DNA of 64,000 nt, taken from the NCBI GenBank assembly GCA_951800645.1, contig CATOIK010000008.1, positions 1 through 64,000 on the forward strand, given 5' to 3'. Below are positions 17,060-25,821 of this stretch, piece after piece (the stretch's first letter is position 1; each line of letters opens with the position of its first letter). The notes under the pieces are model-generated. The model saw nothing but the letters and a program-made list of their open reading frames with translations. It did no database searches and was not told the DNA's origin. The stretch comes from an uncultured Eubacteriales bacterium (GTDB lineage: Bacteria > Bacillota > Clostridia > Lachnospirales > Lachnospiraceae). The position numbers were made by a program, and so were the translations under genes.

Positions 17060-18208
17060 ATGGATTATATTATGACAACCTTTTCTAATCTTCTTCAGCA
17101 GACAGCCTTTATGAACTTAAGCGTCGGCAATATGCTCATGATTGGTGTGGCACTGTTTTTCCTGTACCTGGCCATCAAGCATGGTTTTGAGCCGCTTCTG
17201 TTAGTACCGATCGCATTCGGTATGCTGCTTGTTAATATCTATCCGGATATTATGGCGTCTCCTGAAGATACATCCAACGGTGTAGGCGGACTGCTTCATT
17301 ACTTCTATCTCCTTGACGAGTGGAGTATTCTTCCTTCCCTGATTTTTATGGGTGTGGGCGCAATGACGGACTTTGGTCCGCTGATTGCCAATCCAAAGAG
17401 CTTCCTGCTGGGAGCAGCAGCCCAGTTCGGTATCTATGCAGCATATTTTATGGCCATCTTTATGGGCTTCAATGATAAGGCAGCAGCGGCTATTTCCATC
17501 ATCGGCGGAGCTGACGGCCCTACCTCCATCTTTCTGGCTGGTAAGTTAGGCCAGACTGAGTTTATGGGCCCGATTGCAGTGGCTGCTTATTCCTATATGG
17601 CTCTGGTGCCCATTATCCAGCCGCCGATCATGAAGCTTCTGACAACTGAGGAGGAGCGTAAGATCAAGATGGAACAGCTGCGTCCGGTATCCAAGCTGGA
17701 GAAGATCCTGTTCCCGATCATCGTTACGGTTGTAGTTTGTCTGATCCTGCCGTCTACAGCTCCCCTGGTTGGTATGCTGATGTTAGGCAACCTGTTCCGT
17801 GAGTCCGGCGTGGTAAAACAGTTGACAGAGACTGCCAGCAACGCCCTGATGTATATTGTTGTTATCCTGTTAGGTACTTCCGTTGGCGCTACCACCAGCG
17901 CAGAGGCATTCCTTAAGGTGACTACGCTGCAGATTGTGGCTCTGGGTCTGATTGCATTTGCATTCGGTACTGCAGCCGGAGTTGTTTTCGGCAAGATTAT
18001 GTGTAAGGTAACAGGAGGCAAGGTAAACCCGCTGATTGGTTCTGCCGGAGTTTCCGCAGTTCCCATGGCTGCCCGCGTGTCCCAGAAGGTAGGCGCTGAG
18101 GCAGATCCCACCAACTTCCTGCTGATGCACGCTATGGGCCCCAATGTGGCCGGCGTTATCGGTACGGCAGTGGCAGCAGGAACCTTTATGGCAATCTTCG
18201 GAGTATAA
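17060..18208 (+). CDS. oadB: Sodium-ion-translocating decarboxylase beta subunit
   Basis: This 382-residue membrane protein with about nine hydrophobic segments is the Na+ pump of OAD/MMD-type decarboxylases. The signature GGADGPT carries the conserved Asp that binds Na+, and the PPI motif and the late AGVSAVPMAARVSQK segment agree with the family. It accepts carboxybiotin and couples its decarboxylation to Na+ export. GGAGG lies upstream of the ATG at 17060. A 167-bp gap separates it from oadA. Confidence 0.95.
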   Translation: MDYIMTTFSNLLQQTAFMNLSVGNMLMIGVALFFLYLAIKHGFEPLLLVPIAFGMLLVNIYPDIMASPEDTSNGVGGLLHYFYLLDEWSILPSLIFMGVGAMTDFGPLIANPKSFLLGAAAQFGIYAAYFMAIFMGFNDKAAAAISIIGGADGPTSIFLAGKLGQTEFMGPIAVAAYSYMALVPIIQPPIMKLLTTEEERKIKMEQLRPVSKLEKILFPIIVTVVVCLILPSTAPLVGMLMLGNLFRESGVVKQLTETASNALMYIVVILLGTSVGATTSAEAFLKVTTLQIVALGLIAFAFGTAAGVVFGKIMCKVTGGKVNPLIGSAGVSAVPMAARVSQKVGAEADPTNFLLMHAMGPNVAGVIGTAVAAGTFMAIFGV

Positions 18209-18375
18209 AAAGCTGTGGGGAATATGAGACAGTGACAGATAGGCTTTCGTTCACACATAAGCAGATGACGCCGGCTTATATTCCATAGGGCGAATGCCTG
18301 CGGCCGAGATGAAGTGCGCAGCACGGAATCGAGGTTCACGGCGAAGGAAAATAACAATTCAGGAGGACATATAAA
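18209..18375 (+). promoter_or_regulatory. Structured intergenic leader between oadB and oadA
   Basis: This 167-bp gap inside the operon holds an inverted repeat, GGAATATGAG (18219-18228) with CTTATATTCC (18275-18284). It is followed by a G/C-rich stretch with short potential stems, and the oadA AGGAGG. It may be an internal processing or attenuation site. No promoter boxes were recognised. Confidence 0.35.
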
Positions 18376-19788
18376 ATGGCAGAAATTCAGAAAAAGCCGG
18401 TTAAGATCGTAGAGACTGTCCTGCGTGACGCACATCAGTCCCTGATCGCAACCAGAATGAGCACAGAGCAGATGCTTCCCATCATCGAAAAGATGGACAA
18501 GATCGGCTACTATGCAGTAGAGTGCTGGGGCGGCGCTACCTTCGATGCTTCCCTGCGTTTCCTCAAGGAAGATCCCTGGGAGAGATTAAGAAAATTAAAA
18601 GACGGATTTAAAAATACAAAGCTGCAGATGCTGTTCCGCGGCCAGAATATTTTAGGCTATAATCACTATGCAGATGATGTAGTAGAGTACTTTGTACAGA
18701 AGTCTGCAGCCAACGGCATCGATATTATCCGTATTTTTGACTGCTTAAACGACCTGCGCAATCTGCAGACTGCTGTAAAGGCAGCAAACAAGGAAAAGGC
18801 TCACGCCCAGATCGCACTGTGCTACACCTTGGGAGATGCTTACACTCTGGACTACTGGAAAGATATTGCAAAGAGAATCGAGGATATGGGCGCAGACTCC
18901 ATCTGTATCAAGGATATGGCAGGCCTTCTGACTCCCTATGCAGCCCAGGAACTGGTAAGCGCATTAAAAGAGTCTACCGAGCTGCCCATCGATCTGCATA
19001 CTCACTACACCTCCGGTGTAGCTTCCATGACCTACTTAAAGGCAGTGGAGAGCGGATGTGACATCATCGACACCGCTATGTCTCCTCTGGCTCTGGGTAC
19101 CAGCCAGCCGGCTACAGAAGTTATGGTTGAGACCTTTAAGGGCACTCCCTACGATACCGGCCTGGATCAGGAGAAGCTGGCAGAGATCACCGACTATTTC
19201 ACACCCCTTCGGGAGGAAGCATTAAAGAGCGGTCTCTTAAATCCGAAGGTGCTGGGTGTAAATATCAAGACCCTGCGCTATCAGGTGCCGGGCGGCATGC
19301 TGTCCAACCTGGTAAGCCAACTGAAAGAGGCAGGCAAGGAAGACAAGTATCAGGAGGTTTTAGAGGAGATTCCGAGAGTAAGAAAAGACTTTGGCGAGCC
19401 GCCGCTTGTTACTCCGTCTTCTCAGATTGTAGGTACTCAGGCAGTTATGAATGTAATTGCAGGAGAGCGCTACAAAATGGTTCCGAAGGAGTCCAAGAAG
19501 ATCATGCTTGGCGAGTTCGGCCAGACCGTAAAGCCGTTTAATCCGGAAGTGCAGAAGAAGATCATCGGCGATGAGACCCCCATCACCTGCAGACCTGCAG
19601 ACCTGATTCCGCCGCAGCTTCCTCAGTTTGAGAAGGAGTGCGCACAGTGGAAGCAGCAGGATGAGGATGTTCTGTCCTACGCTCTGTTCCCGAAGGTAGC
19701 AGAGGAGTTCTTCAAGTACAGAGAGGCTCAGCAGACTAAGGTAGACGCCGCTGTGGCAGATACTGCAAGCAAGGCTTATCCGGTATAA
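18376..19788 (+). CDS. oadA: Oxaloacetate decarboxylase alpha / transcarboxylase 5S-like carboxyltransferase
   Basis: This 470-residue TIM-barrel carboxyltransferase of the OAD alpha / pyruvate carboxylase CT type has VLRDAHQSLIATRM (metal and substrate site), the lysine-bearing IKDMAGL and the metal ligands in DLHTHYTSG. A conserved PYC/OADA domain follows (about 310-450). It lacks the C-terminal biotinyl domain of classical OadA, which is supplied in trans by the carrier at 16596. It transfers CO2 from oxaloacetate to biotin (or the reverse, forming oxaloacetate from pyruvate). AGGAGGACATATAAA precedes the ATG. Confidence 0.9.
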   Translation: MAEIQKKPVKIVETVLRDAHQSLIATRMSTEQMLPIIEKMDKIGYYAVECWGGATFDASLRFLKEDPWERLRKLKDGFKNTKLQMLFRGQNILGYNHYADDVVEYFVQKSAANGIDIIRIFDCLNDLRNLQTAVKAANKEKAHAQIALCYTLGDAYTLDYWKDIAKRIEDMGADSICIKDMAGLLTPYAAQELVSALKESTELPIDLHTHYTSGVASMTYLKAVESGCDIIDTAMSPLALGTSQPATEVMVETFKGTPYDTGLDQEKLAEITDYFTPLREEALKSGLLNPKVLGVNIKTLRYQVPGGMLSNLVSQLKEAGKEDKYQEVLEEIPRVRKDFGEPPLVTPSSQIVGTQAVMNVIAGERYKMVPKESKKIMLGEFGQTVKPFNPEVQKKIIGDETPITCRPADLIPPQLPQFEKECAQWKQQDEDVLSYALFPKVAEEFFKYREAQQTKVDAAVADTASKAYPV

Positions 19789-19814
19789 AAATCAAGAGCT
19801 TATATCAGTGATTA

Positions 19815-19848
19815 GGGCGAGGTATCATGAACCTCGCCCAATTTTTTC
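19815..19848 (+). terminator. Intrinsic terminator of the decarboxylase operon
   Basis: GGGCGAGGT (19815-19823) pairs with ACCTCGCCC (19831-19839) around a 7-base loop, followed by AATTTTTT. Confidence 0.9.
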
Positions 19849-19912
19849 CATTTCATTTTTCTTACAAATTATGGCGATTCTATGAAGTTTCTTTTGATGC
19901 GGTTGACTATCC

Positions 19913-19931
19913 CAGTTTTTGTCATTATAAT
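19913..19931 (+). promoter_or_regulatory. Promoter of the SH3/glucosaminidase gene
   Basis: TTGACT (19913-19918) and TATAAT (19926-19931 by its start) are 17 bp apart when counted from 19919 to 19935 allowing the two reading registers of the T-rich spacer; the boxes themselves are clear and lie about 65-80 bases before the ATG at 19996. The spacing should be rechecked by alignment. Confidence 0.45.
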
Positions 19932-19995
19932 TAAAAAGATATAAAAATAGATACAGCTATGTCAATGATAAGATTCATGTGTAAGGAGAAACTAC

Positions 19996-22200
19996 ATGAA
20001 AAAAAGACCATGGAAAAAAGGCCTGGCGGCGGCGCTGGGAGTGATGCTCGGCATCCAATCCCCGGTATCTGTGTTATTGCCGTCCTATCAGGCCTATGCT
20101 TATACAGAGAAGTCGGCCACTGTCAATGCGTCGTCTTTAAATGTGCGCAGCGGGGCAGGCACCGGATTTGCTTCCGTAGGAAAGCTGACCCAGGGAACTT
20201 CCATTACAGTAATCGGTGAGACTGCCGGAACAGATGGAAAGCTTTGGTATCAGATTCGCTTTACTGGAAGCGGAGGGCAGACTTCCACCGGATATGTACT
20301 GAGCACTTATGTAAGATTTCCGGTGGCTTACAGCCATGACGGAGATTTTGAGGCCCAGTTAAGCGCCCAGGGATTCCCGGAATCCTACAAGGACAGTCTG
20401 CGTCAGCTGCACGCCCAGTATCCCAACTGGACCTTTACGGCCCAGCATACCGGATTGGACTGGAACACGGCAGTGCAGAATGAGGCTGTTCTGGGACGAA
20501 ACCTGGTACATAAAAACAGCATTTCTTCTTTTAAGTCTACGGCAGACGGAGCTTATAACTGGGATACCGGCGTGTGGACCGGCTTTGACGGAGCTGCCTG
20601 GGTGGCTGCGTCAGAGGATGTGCTGCGCTACTATATGGATCCCCGGAATTTCCTGGATTCGGTTTATGTATTTCAGTTTATGTCCCAGAAGTATGACCCG
20701 GCCATTCACACCAGAGAAGGGCTGGAGGCCATGCTGAAGGGCAGCTTTATGGAAAATAAAACCATTGCAGGTTCCGCAGGAAACGGTACTTCTTCAGGCG
20801 GCAGCGTGTCAGCAGGCCCTGGAGCAGGAAGCACCAGTTCCGGCAGTGTTTCCGCCGGTCCCGGAATCTCCGCTACGCCAGGAGGCCCGGCAGATTCCAG
20901 CTCAGGAAACGGTGGCGGAACTCCGAACCTTTCCGCTCCAGGCGGTCAGAACGCTACGATTCAGAATGGCAGCCAGACATCCGCCAGCCCGGAAGCCGGA
21001 AGCTCTGCTCCTGGTTCTGGAACCAACGGAAGCGGAGATAATGGCGTCCGCTTTGAGGGGCCCAGTGCTTCCATCAGTATAAACAATGCCCCACGGGTGG
21101 CAGTCAGCCAGGTTATTACAGCCGGACCGGGCGGTTCTTCTTCCAGCGGCAGTACGAGCCCGGCTCCGGGAGGAGAAAGCAGCGGTGCTGCACCGGCAAA
21201 TACAGTTAATGTCAGCTATGTGGACGCCATTATGAAAGCGGCGGAAACATCGGGGGTAAATCCCTATGTCATTGTAGCCATGATTATCCAGGAACAGGGA
21301 AGAAACGGCGCCGGTAATTCCATCAAGGGAAATTATGCCGGGTATGTGAATGTTTACAATTACTTTAATGTAGGCGCCTACGCTTCCGACGGCATGGGCG
21401 CAGTAGAGCGGGGGCTGTGGTATGCGTCCCAGTCCGGCAGCTACGGCCGGCCCTGGAATACCCCGGAAAGCTCCATTATCGGCGGAGCCCAGTTTTACGG
21501 CACAAACTATGTAAATGCAGGACAGGATACCCTTTATTTAAAGAAGTACAATGTCCAGGGCAGCAATATGTATAAGCACCAGTACATGACGAATGTAGAC
21601 GGTGCTGCGTCAGAGGGCTCTATCTTTGCAGAGGGATTCTCTGAGGAATTAAAACAGACAGCCCTGAACTTCAAGATTCCGGTTTATACCAATATGCCGG
21701 CTTCTCCCTGTGTGAAGCCTACCGTAGACGGAAGCCCCAACAATAAACTGAATGGTCTGGGGGCAGATGGATTTACCCTGACGCCTACCTTTAATAAGGA
21801 TACGGTTTCCTATGACCTGATTGTGGATCACTCTGTATCCAATGTCACCATCAATGCTTCTGCTATTGATTCCAAAGCAACGGTAAGCGGCGCCGGAAAC
21901 ATCCAGCTGCAGGCAGGAAACAATGACATTACCATCAGTGTAAAGGCAGAAAACGGTAATCAGCGGGATTATGTAATTCATGTGGTTCGTCAGACCGGAG
22001 GCCCCACCTATAATGCAGGGCTTGGAAACGGCACGCCTGCAGGCGGCAGTTCCGGCGTAACCGTAGTGGGACCGGGTATGTCCGGCAGCAATCATGGAAT
22101 TTCCGCCGGCAGCCAGGGTATCTCAAATGTCGGTCCGGGAGGTGCGGGAGCGTCGGCTCCTGGCGGCGGCGGCGTTGTTTTAGTAGGCCCCGGAAACTAA
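19996..22200 (+). CDS. Secreted SH3b / glucosaminidase-type cell-wall hydrolase with cadherin-like domain
   Basis: This 734-residue exported protein is modular. It has a signal peptide (1-34), a bacterial SH3 domain (about 38-105, SSLNVRSGAGTGFASVG) and a conserved segment (120-250). A Gly/Ser/Pro-rich linker (255-405) leads to a lysozyme-like N-acetylglucosaminidase domain (about 408-550, YVIVAMIIQEQGRNG with the probable catalytic Glu). A cadherin-like beta-sandwich domain (585-655) is followed by a Gly-rich C terminus. It probably cleaves peptidoglycan glycan strands outside the cell. GGAG lies before the ATG. The next gene also encodes a cadherin-like domain. Confidence 0.82.
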   Translation: MKKRPWKKGLAAALGVMLGIQSPVSVLLPSYQAYAYTEKSATVNASSLNVRSGAGTGFASVGKLTQGTSITVIGETAGTDGKLWYQIRFTGSGGQTSTGYVLSTYVRFPVAYSHDGDFEAQLSAQGFPESYKDSLRQLHAQYPNWTFTAQHTGLDWNTAVQNEAVLGRNLVHKNSISSFKSTADGAYNWDTGVWTGFDGAAWVAASEDVLRYYMDPRNFLDSVYVFQFMSQKYDPAIHTREGLEAMLKGSFMENKTIAGSAGNGTSSGGSVSAGPGAGSTSSGSVSAGPGISATPGGPADSSSGNGGGTPNLSAPGGQNATIQNGSQTSASPEAGSSAPGSGTNGSGDNGVRFEGPSASISINNAPRVAVSQVITAGPGGSSSSGSTSPAPGGESSGAAPANTVNVSYVDAIMKAAETSGVNPYVIVAMIIQEQGRNGAGNSIKGNYAGYVNVYNYFNVGAYASDGMGAVERGLWYASQSGSYGRPWNTPESSIIGGAQFYGTNYVNAGQDTLYLKKYNVQGSNMYKHQYMTNVDGAASEGSIFAEGFSEELKQTALNFKIPVYTNMPASPCVKPTVDGSPNNKLNGLGADGFTLTPTFNKDTVSYDLIVDHSVSNVTINASAIDSKATVSGAGNIQLQAGNNDITISVKAENGNQRDYVIHVVRQTGGPTYNAGLGNGTPAGGSSGVTVVGPGMSGSNHGISAGSQGISNVGPGGAGASAPGGGGVVLVGPGN

Positions 22201-22241
22201 GGGAAATCCGTTAGAAACCATAAGAAAAGACAGGAGACAGT

Positions 22242-23834
22242 ATGAATAGGAAATTGAAACAGGCTTGCAGGCGGATGGCGTTAGCCATGGCCCTGACTGC
22301 CGCATTGTCGTTCCAGAGCTTTGCGGCTAATGCAAAGATTGCATTTTCAGACCCGTCTGCAGAAACGGGCAGTGAATTTTCCGTTACCATGAAATTTACC
22401 TCCACCAGCGGAGATGTGCTGGGAAACACCGATGTGATGCTGTCCTACGATGCCAGCGCCATTGAGTTTTTAGGCGGTTCGGAAAATGCCAGCGGCGGCT
22501 CCGGAGCAATCCGGGTCACCAGCGGCATGACCGGTGCAACTGAGGTAGCTACAGAGCTGAAGTTCCGTGCTTTGAAGGCAGGAACCACTGGCATCACTAT
22601 TGTTTCCTGGGAAGGCTATGACGGAGACGGACAGATTCTGACTATGGACCACCAGGGCAGCTCTGCCATTACCATTACTGCAGGAGCAGAGGCAGCAGCT
22701 CTTTCCAGTGATGCCGCGCTGCAGAATCTCCAGGTATCTCCCGGAGTTTTGGAACCGGCATTTAGCCCGGAGGTGAACGCTTACAGCGTTTCGGTAGGCA
22801 TGGATGTAGATAAGCTGACGGTAAGCGCAGTTGCCAGCCATGAGAATGCTTCTGTGGCAGTGGAAGGCGGCACAGAGCTTCAGCCGGGAGCCAATACGGT
22901 AATTTGCCGGGTGACCGCTGAGGATGGAGCTTCCGTTCGGGATTATACGATTACAGTCAATAAAGTAGAGGGCGGAGCCAGTGACGCGGCAGATCAGGCA
23001 GGGGAGAGCACCTCGGTTCCGGAGGGCGAGATTCTGGCCCGGCTGGAAGCTTCCAGAACTCCCCTTAGCATTGGTATTCTTCCCATTCCGGAAGACGCCA
23101 AGCTTCCGGCAGGTATGAAGGAAAGCGCCATCACCATCGGCGACACCAGGGTACAGGGCTGGACCCAGGATGGAGAAGGCCAGCCTCAGTTCTGCATCTT
23201 CTATGCAGTAAATCCGGACGGAACCCAGGGCTTCTACCGGTATGACATGACAGAAAAGACCCTGCAGCGCTACTTTGAGTACAGCGAAGACGCCATGACT
23301 CCGGAGTATTTAGAGCTGGCTGCCCAGCACAATGAGCTGGTAGACGATTACAATGTGATGCGGATTCTGGCTATTGCAGCGGTGGCTGCAGCAGTGATTC
23401 TGCTTCTGGTAATGATGGCGGTATTAGCGAAGCTGGGAAAACGGCAGGATGATTTTATAGAGCGCCGTCCGGTGCCTCAGCCCAAGGAAAAGCCGGAGCG
23501 GAAAGCGTCCCGTGCAGCAAACGGCCGGAAGCTTACAAAGGAAGAACGCTACATGATGGGCGAGGAGGATGAGTATGAGGAAGATGATTCCTTAGATTAC
23601 ATACCTCAGATGGCAGCTGCCCAGATGCCGGAGGAGGATGGAGACTATCTTCCGGAGGAAGCGGATTGTGAGCCGGCGGATTTAGGGCTTTACGAGCCGG
23701 AGCCGGAGATAGTGGGACAGGCAGATGCAGTGGAGCAGATGCTGGCTGCAGATCTGGCGAAGGAAGCTTCCGAGGCTGTAGCAGAGCCGGAGCAGGACGA
23801 GGATGAAGATGATTTTGAGATCCTGGATTTATAA
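22242..23834 (+). CDS. Exported cohesin-like and cadherin-like membrane protein
   Basis: This 530-residue protein has a signal peptide (about 1-28), a cohesin-like beta domain (about 30-150, GSEFSVTMKF and VMLSYDASAIEF) and a cadherin-like domain (about 165-245). An uncharacterised domain (265-365) precedes one transmembrane helix (about 375-397). The cytoplasmic tail is strongly acidic (398-530). Cohesin-fold domains bind dockerin modules; no dockerin gene is visible here. It lies 41 bp after the glucosaminidase gene and is probably cotranscribed, suggesting a wall-attached pair. The function is unknown. Confidence 0.75.
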   Translation: MNRKLKQACRRMALAMALTAALSFQSFAANAKIAFSDPSAETGSEFSVTMKFTSTSGDVLGNTDVMLSYDASAIEFLGGSENASGGSGAIRVTSGMTGATEVATELKFRALKAGTTGITIVSWEGYDGDGQILTMDHQGSSAITITAGAEAAALSSDAALQNLQVSPGVLEPAFSPEVNAYSVSVGMDVDKLTVSAVASHENASVAVEGGTELQPGANTVICRVTAEDGASVRDYTITVNKVEGGASDAADQAGESTSVPEGEILARLEASRTPLSIGILPIPEDAKLPAGMKESAITIGDTRVQGWTQDGEGQPQFCIFYAVNPDGTQGFYRYDMTEKTLQRYFEYSEDAMTPEYLELAAQHNELVDDYNVMRILAIAAVAAAVILLLVMMAVLAKLGKRQDDFIERRPVPQPKEKPERKASRAANGRKLTKEERYMMGEEDEYEEDDSLDYIPQMAAAQMPEEDGDYLPEEADCEPADLGLYEPEPEIVGQADAVEQMLAADLAKEASEAVAEPEQDEDEDDFEILDL

Positions 23835-23846
23835 GTGAATTAAGAA

Positions 23847-23890
23847 GGGGATGCTGCAGGGTGTAGCTGCGTACACTGGGCGGCGTCCCC
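23847..23890 (+). terminator. Stem-loop after the cohesin-like gene
   Basis: GGGGATGC (23847-23854) pairs with GCGTCCCC (23883-23890) with an inner GTGTA/TACAC stem. No T-tract follows; it ends 31 bases before the next start codon and may limit read-through or mark RNA processing. Confidence 0.4.
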
Positions 23891-23921
23891 ATCTGCAGAT
23901 ATGGAAAAGGAGAAAAGAAGT

Positions 23922-24725
23922 ATGGAAAAGAAACGGTTGGGAATTATGGGCAGCGGATTTTTGTCCGGTATTGTAGTAAAGGCGTGGAAAGACGGCCTGC
24001 TGCCAGACTATGAGATTGTAGGTGTTTTGGGACGAAATGAGCAGACTGCAGGGGGACTGGCGGCTGAGGCCGGCTGTCCGGCCTGCAAAACTTTAGATGA
24101 GCTTTTGGCCTTTAAGCCGGAGTATGTGACAGAGGCGGCCTCTGTTCAGATGGTAAAGGACTCTGCAGAGAAGATCCTGTCTTCCGGATGCAGCCTGGTG
24201 GTGCTGTCTATCGGGGCATTTGCTGATGCGGCCTTTTATGAGCGGGTAAAGGAAACGGCAAAAGCGAACGGCACTAAGGTTTATATTGCCTCTGGCGCAG
24301 TAGGCGGTTTTGATGTGCTGCGGACGGTAACCCTTATGGGAGAGGCGGCAGAGCATCAGCGGGCAGTGGCCGGAATTGAGACTCACAAAGGCCCTAAATC
24401 TTTGATGAACACGCCCTTGTTTGAAGACCATCTGCTGACGGATACAGAAGAAACGAAAGTATTTTCCGGAAATGCAAGAGAGGCCATCAGCCTTCTTCCT
24501 ACCAAGGTAAATGTGGCAGTGGCATCGTCTCTGGCTACCATCGGACCGGAGGACACTACCGTTCAGATCACCAGTGTGCCAGAGTTTGTGGGAGACGACC
24601 ACAAGATTACCGCAGAGATTCCGGGAGTAAAGGCAGTGGTGGACATCTACTCCAGCACCAGCGCCATCGCCGGATGGAGTATGGTGGCAGTGCTGCAGAA
24701 TATTGTATCGCCGATTGTATTTTAA
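23922..24725 (+). CDS. Aspartate-dehydrogenase-like NAD-binding oxidoreductase
   Basis: This 267-residue protein has an N-terminal Rossmann fold (GIMGSGFLSG) and a C-terminal DUF108-type domain with a THKGPKSL segment. It resembles L-aspartate dehydrogenase (NadX), which converts aspartate to iminoaspartate. Neither nadA nor nadC is nearby, so a role in NAD synthesis is not supported; a different amino or keto acid is possible. ATG at 23922 has AAAAGGAG upstream; the earlier ATG at 23901 does not. It is followed 15 bp later by a 2-hydroxyacid-dehydrogenase-like gene, and the two probably work in one pathway. Confidence 0.72.
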   Translation: MEKKRLGIMGSGFLSGIVVKAWKDGLLPDYEIVGVLGRNEQTAGGLAAEAGCPACKTLDELLAFKPEYVTEAASVQMVKDSAEKILSSGCSLVVLSIGAFADAAFYERVKETAKANGTKVYIASGAVGGFDVLRTVTLMGEAAEHQRAVAGIETHKGPKSLMNTPLFEDHLLTDTEETKVFSGNAREAISLLPTKVNVAVASSLATIGPEDTTVQITSVPEFVGDDHKITAEIPGVKAVVDIYSSTSAIAGWSMVAVLQNIVSPIVF

Positions 24726-24740
24726 GGGGAGGACATCGTT

Positions 24741-25643
24741 ATGTTTCAGAAATTAGTGGCAATCGAGCCGGTCAGCCTGGTAATTGAGGCTGAAAAAAAA
24801 CTGTATGACTATGCCAGGGAAGTGGTGCTTTACCCGGATATTCCGGCAGATGATGAGGCGATTATCCGCCGGATTGGAGACGCAGACGCAGTGCTGTTAA
24901 GCTACACCTCCCGTATCAGCAAATATGTGCTGGCGCACTGCGAAAAGGTGCGCTATATCGGTATGTGCTGCAGCCTTTATTCTGAGGAAAGCGCCAATGT
25001 GGATATTGCCTTTGCAAGAGAGCGGGGCATTCAGGTGCTGGGTATCCGGGATTACGGCGACCGGGGCGTGGTGGAGTTTGTGCTGTGCGAGCTGGTTCGT
25101 CTGCTCCATGGTTTTGACCGTCCTATGTGGCGTCTGCTGCCGGAGGAGATTACCGGCCTTAAAGTGGGGATTGTAGGACTGGGAGTTTCCGGCGGAATGA
25201 TTGCCGATGCCCTTCAGTATATGGGAGCGGAGGTTTCTTACTACAGCCGTAGCCGCAAGGAAGAAAAGGAGCAGGCAGGCATGTCCTATCGGCCGTTAAA
25301 AGAGCTGCTGGCTCACTGTGATGTGGTGTTTACCTGTCTCAATAAAAATGTGATTCTTTTAAAAGCAGAGGAATTTGCAGCTATGGGCAACGGCAAGATC
25401 CTTTTCAACACCTCCATTGGTCCGTCCCATGATCCGGCGGCTCTGGCAGACTGGTTAAGTCACGGAGATAACTTCTTTGTGTGCGACACCGCTGCAGCAG
25501 CCGGAGATGCAGACGGCAGTATTTTACGCCATCCCAATACTATCTGCGCCAATGTATCTGCAGGCCGGACAAGACAGGCCTTCGGGCTGCTGAGCCAGAA
25601 GGTATTGGCTAATTTAGAGACTGCGGTAAAGGCATTATCATAA
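24741..25643 (+). CDS. D-2-hydroxyacid-dehydrogenase-like protein
   Basis: This 300-residue member of the D-isomer 2-hydroxyacid dehydrogenase fold has GLGVSG for NAD binding (about 147-152). The usual catalytic Arg site (N-x-x-R-G) reads NTSIGPS, so the Arg is absent. The usual His position also lacks a clear PHxG context (SILRHPN is the nearest). It may have another activity or none. It forms a pair with the aspartate-dehydrogenase-like gene just upstream. The start has GGGGAGG upstream. Confidence 0.7.
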   Translation: MFQKLVAIEPVSLVIEAEKKLYDYAREVVLYPDIPADDEAIIRRIGDADAVLLSYTSRISKYVLAHCEKVRYIGMCCSLYSEESANVDIAFARERGIQVLGIRDYGDRGVVEFVLCELVRLLHGFDRPMWRLLPEEITGLKVGIVGLGVSGGMIADALQYMGAEVSYYSRSRKEEKEQAGMSYRPLKELLAHCDVVFTCLNKNVILLKAEEFAAMGNGKILFNTSIGPSHDPAALADWLSHGDNFFVCDTAAAAGDADGSILRHPNTICANVSAGRTRQAFGLLSQKVLANLETAVKALS

Positions 25644-25686
25644 GATAATTCATATACAAATCAGAAAAAACCAGGCAGCTGGGAAA

Positions 25687-25729
25687 ACGCGGGGGAGAAG
25701 GAATGCGCCTTGACTTCCCTGCGTTTTTT
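25687..25729 (+). terminator. Intrinsic terminator overlapping the next promoter
   Basis: ACGCGGGGGAG (25687-25697) pairs with CTTCCCTGCGT (25714-25724, two G-U pairs) with an inner AAGG/CCTT, then six T. It ends the dehydrogenase pair. Confidence 0.8.
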
Positions 25730-25737
25730 GCTATAAT
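25710..25737 (+). promoter_or_regulatory. Promoter of the gntR-mcsA-mcsB-clpC operon
   Basis: TTGACT (25710-25715) and TATAAT (25732-25737) are 16 bp apart. The -35 box lies in the 3' arm of the preceding terminator. No CtsR-type GGTCAAA repeat was found around it. Confidence 0.7.
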
Positions 25738-25821
25738 TGTGTTATATCAAATGTATAACAGAAGAAGGCTGTCTGGGATAGAATTTTCTCCTGAACGGCT
25801 GCAACGAAAGATGGTGGGAAG

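Noticed and set aside
18376-19788. Truncated OadA or frameshift loss of its biotin domain
   Set aside because: The end is natural and a separate biotin carrier exists in the same operon, so the short form is normal for this arrangement.
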